A program made the position numbers and the translations under genes. A stretch of DNA of 64,000 bases from Paenibacillus harenae DSM 16969 (lineage in GTDB: Bacteria; Bacillota; Bacilli; Paenibacillales; Paenibacillaceae), in NCBI RefSeq assembly GCF_000422465.1, contig NZ_KE383842.1, positions 1,199,845 through 1,263,844 of the forward strand, read 5' to 3'. Positions 61,972-64,000 of the stretch are shown in pieces; position 1 is the first letter of the stretch, and each line of letters starts with the position of its first letter. The notes beneath the pieces are model-generated. The model saw only the letters and a program-made list of their open reading frames with translations. It searched no databases and was not told where the DNA came from.

Positions 61972-64000
61972 TTAGCTACCTATTAATGAGGTAAGCTTGC
62001 CTTTATGCAGCAGCTTCAGCTTATGAAGCGCGCGGGTACAGCCGACATACAGCAGCTTCGAATCGAGACGGGTATATGCCGCCTCGCCGGCATCGGCGAT
62101 CAATACCGCATCGAACTCCAGTCCCTTCGACAAGTAGACCGGCACGACCGATAAACCGCCGCCGTATGCCGGCTGCTTGCTTTGCACGAGCGAAGCCTCG
62201 AAGCCGCTTTCGACGAGATGCCGATAGATGCGGTCGCATTCCTGCGCCGTGCGCCCGATGACGGATATGGTTTCATAATCGCCATTTGCCTGCCATTCCC
62301 GAACGGAGGCTTCAATCGCTTCCAGCCATCGGGAGCCGGCAACTTCCTCCGTTACGACGGGATCTCCGCTCCGGAAGACGGGAACGGCCGGCTTCACGCC
62401 GCCGGTCATTTCACCTAATATTTTATTGGCGAATTCAATGATCTCCATTGTCGAGCGATAGCTGCGGTTCAGCTCATAGAAGCCGACCTGCTCTCCGCTG
62501 AACAAGGCGGTCAGCTCCGACCAGCTTTGCACGCCGGCATACGCATGAATTCCCTGCTGCAGGTCGCCAAGCACGGTCATGGAAGCGGTGCGCTGGCACC
62601 TGCGCAGCACCTCCAGCTGGAATGGCGAATAATCCTGCGCTTCGTCGATGACAATATGATCGAAGGCTTGCTTCGGCAGACCGAACAGCTCCAACTGAAT
62701 GTAAGCAAGCGGCGCCAGATCCTCCGCGGCGGCTGCCGATTTTCTAAGCCGCTCCGCCGTCGGCTCCGCGATGGACTTGGGAATGCTTTTGACCGCCTGC
62801 TTGCCATGGAACAACGACGCATACAGCTCGGTTGACGTATAAGCGGGAATCTTCTTTGTGAAGCTGTTAAACCTCGTAAGCGCCTTCGCTCTTACCTTCT
62901 TATGCGCCACATTCCGCATCTTCAGCTCGGATTCGAACCAGCGGCGGATCCGGCTGACGAGCCGGTCGCGCTTCTTCATCAGCGTCTCTTCGCCGTAATC
63001 GGTGTTGTACCATTCGATCATTTGAGACGGCGTGAGCTCAAGCCCGTCGATCGGAACGAACGAAGTATCGGGAACGATCCGTCGCTCGAATTCGGCGATT
63101 CGCTCGTCTATGATTGCTTTGAAGGCGAGACTGCCTTTGAAGCGGCCTGAAGCATGCTCGATTTCATCCGCCGTGCGGTGCTCCTCGAACCAATACGCCA
63201 TCGTCTCGGACGGATCGCTGACCGTCACGCTCTTCTCCAGCAAATCCACCGCCCAGTCGCTGAACGTCGTCTGTTGGATATCGCCTACGCCAAGCTCGGG
63301 CAGAACGCCCGAAATATAATCCAGAAACATCCGGTTCGGCGCAAAAATAATCATTCGCTCCGCGCGCATCCGATCCGCGTATTGGTAGAGGAGATAGGCA
63401 AGCCGATGCAGCGCTACGGTCGTCTTGCCGCTTCCCGCCACTCCTTGGATAAATAGGGCTTTATTGCGTTCCGCGCGGATGATACGGTCCTGCTCGCCCT
63501 GAATCGTGGAAACGATATCGCGCAGCTTGTTATCTTTGTTCTCGCCCAGTCTGTATAAAAGAAATTCGTCAGTGACAGAGCCTTCCTCCTGACCTCGCAC
63601 ATAGCTGTCGACCAGTCGGACAATCTCTCCCTGACGAATCATAAAGTTCCGTTTCAAATGGACATAACCCGAGATTTCGCCGTCCGGCGAATCGTAAACG
63701 GCGGGCGCGTCCCCCCCGGTGAAGGAATAAAAAAGGCTGGCGACGGGCGCTCGCCAATCGATGACAAGCAGCTCGCTGCTCCCCTGCTTCGCGACGCCTG
63801 CTTTGCCGATGTAGAGAGGCTTCTGCGCGCCTGTCGGCAGTTCTTCAAAATCAATTCTGCCGAAATAAGGCTCCTTCTTTGAGATTTCCAGCCTTTGTCT
63901 CCGTTCCTCCTGCTGCAAATCGAGCATTTGCTCCGTGAAATCGTCCCCTTTGTAGCGCGGTCCGATCGCCTGCAGCTGGGCCGTAATGTCGCGCAGCGAT
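61972..64000 (-). CDS. helD: RNA polymerase recycling factor HelD (UvrD-like), 5' end outside window
   Basis: A superfamily-1 NTPase that binds RNA polymerase and releases stalled complexes. Frame is open to the right edge; at least 676 residues are present. The N-terminal arm is partly cut. KEPYFGRIDFEE and YIGKAGVAKQGSSELLVIDW lead to Walker A FIQGVAGSGKTTVALHRLAYLLY, written here as GVAGSGKTTVALHR. Walker B is VIDEAQDYSPFQLEVL, then GDLQQGIHAY, ELNRSYRST and VPVYLSKGLEFDAVLI. The end is LYVGCTRALHKLKLL. It is read on the minus strand with the gene row below it. Confidence 0.9.
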   Translation of the reverse strand, partial: SLRDITAQLQAIGPRYKGDDFTEQMLDLQQEERRQRLEISKKEPYFGRIDFEELPTGAQKPLYIGKAGVAKQGSSELLVIDWRAPVASLFYSFTGGDAPAVYDSPDGEISGYVHLKRNFMIRQGEIVRLVDSYVRGQEEGSVTDEFLLYRLGENKDNKLRDIVSTIQGEQDRIIRAERNKALFIQGVAGSGKTTVALHRLAYLLYQYADRMRAERMIIFAPNRMFLDYISGVLPELGVGDIQQTTFSDWAVDLLEKSVTVSDPSETMAYWFEEHRTADEIEHASGRFKGSLAFKAIIDERIAEFERRIVPDTSFVPIDGLELTPSQMIEWYNTDYGEETLMKKRDRLVSRIRRWFESELKMRNVAHKKVRAKALTRFNSFTKKIPAYTSTELYASLFHGKQAVKSIPKSIAEPTAERLRKSAAAAEDLAPLAYIQLELFGLPKQAFDHIVIDEAQDYSPFQLEVLRRCQRTASMTVLGDLQQGIHAYAGVQSWSELTALFSGEQVGFYELNRSYRSTMEIIEFANKILGEMTGGVKPAVPVFRSGDPVVTEEVAGSRWLEAIEASVREWQANGDYETISVIGRTAQECDRIYRHLVESGFEASLVQSKQPAYGGGLSVVPVYLSKGLEFDAVLIADAGEAAYTRLDSKLLYVGCTRALHKLKLLHKGKLTSLIGS

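Noticed and set aside
1..64000. tRNA, rRNA or prophage genes
   Set aside because: No tRNA-like cloverleaf with T-loop GTTCAA context, no rRNA segments and no phage structural genes were recognised by eye; a covariance search could still find a missed tRNA.

Overview
The window looks like a chromosome segment of a Paenibacillus-type bacterium (Bacillota). This is inferred from gene content and order: a GH9 cellulase, a Puc-style xanthine dehydrogenase cluster, a TmrB-like protein, an orphan Fur-controlled siderophore-binding lipoprotein, EcsC, Lin0512 and HelD, mostly behind strong AGGAGG ribosome binding sites. Most of the window has moderate to high GC. Two AT-rich patches (about 5.8-8.0 kb and 16.2-18.1 kb) stand out as probable imports.

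Layout. 0-5 kb: 3' part of a GH9 cellulase and a large-subunit catalase broken by a one-base frameshift. 5.8-8 kb: AT-rich island with a LysE exporter and a chloramphenicol phosphotransferase-like kinase, full of long palindromes. 8.1-16 kb: metal-resistance block. It holds an arsenite-type exporter, a MerR regulator divergent from a MerF-like membrane protein, a Cys-rich protein and a DoxX-like pseudogene. A CmtR-like repressor, a P1B ATPase with a duplicated Cys-rich head and a CopC-CopD fusion follow. 16.2-18.1 kb: second AT-rich patch with a tandem GNAT and a transposase remnant; its end carries a second copy of a ~105-bp repeat also found at 7.8 kb. 18-30 kb: assorted housekeeping and stress genes (YdhG-like, thioesterase, nucleoside hydrolase, ZIP transporter, inositol phosphatase, siderophore-binding protein, acetyltransferases, sensor kinase, GH25 enzyme, ECF41-like sigma factor). 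30-40.6 kb: a HD-Nudix-HIT-HisA operon, oxalate decarboxylase, NagZ-like lipoprotein, FabI, TmrB-like protein, a GNAT-DinB fusion and an ADP-ribosylglycohydrolase.

40.8-51.3 kb is the main metabolic unit: a minus-strand purine catabolic cluster. In transcription order it holds an amidohydrolase/deaminase, XdhC-like PucA, MocA-like PucB, a terminator, a decayed ABC permease, the FAD, molybdopterin and 2Fe-2S subunits of xanthine dehydrogenase, a CDA-type deaminase, OHCU decarboxylase, uricase, HIU hydrolase and adenosine deaminase. Most neighbours are joined by ATGA overlaps. Together they would deaminate purines, oxidise them to urate and convert urate to allantoin; no allantoinase or PucR regulator is present.

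51.8-64 kb: membrane and envelope genes (DedA, DUF3817, UppP with a 3' frameshift, a CorC/HlyC transporter), a serine hydrolase, a short sigma-region-2-like protein, then Lin0512, a DUF3900-like protein, EcsC and HelD, which runs off the right edge. At least nine genes are broken or truncated. Several carry a single indel or nonsense change in an otherwise well-kept frame, so read-level checking matters before calling them true pseudogenes. I found no tRNA, rRNA, CRISPR array or intact prophage.
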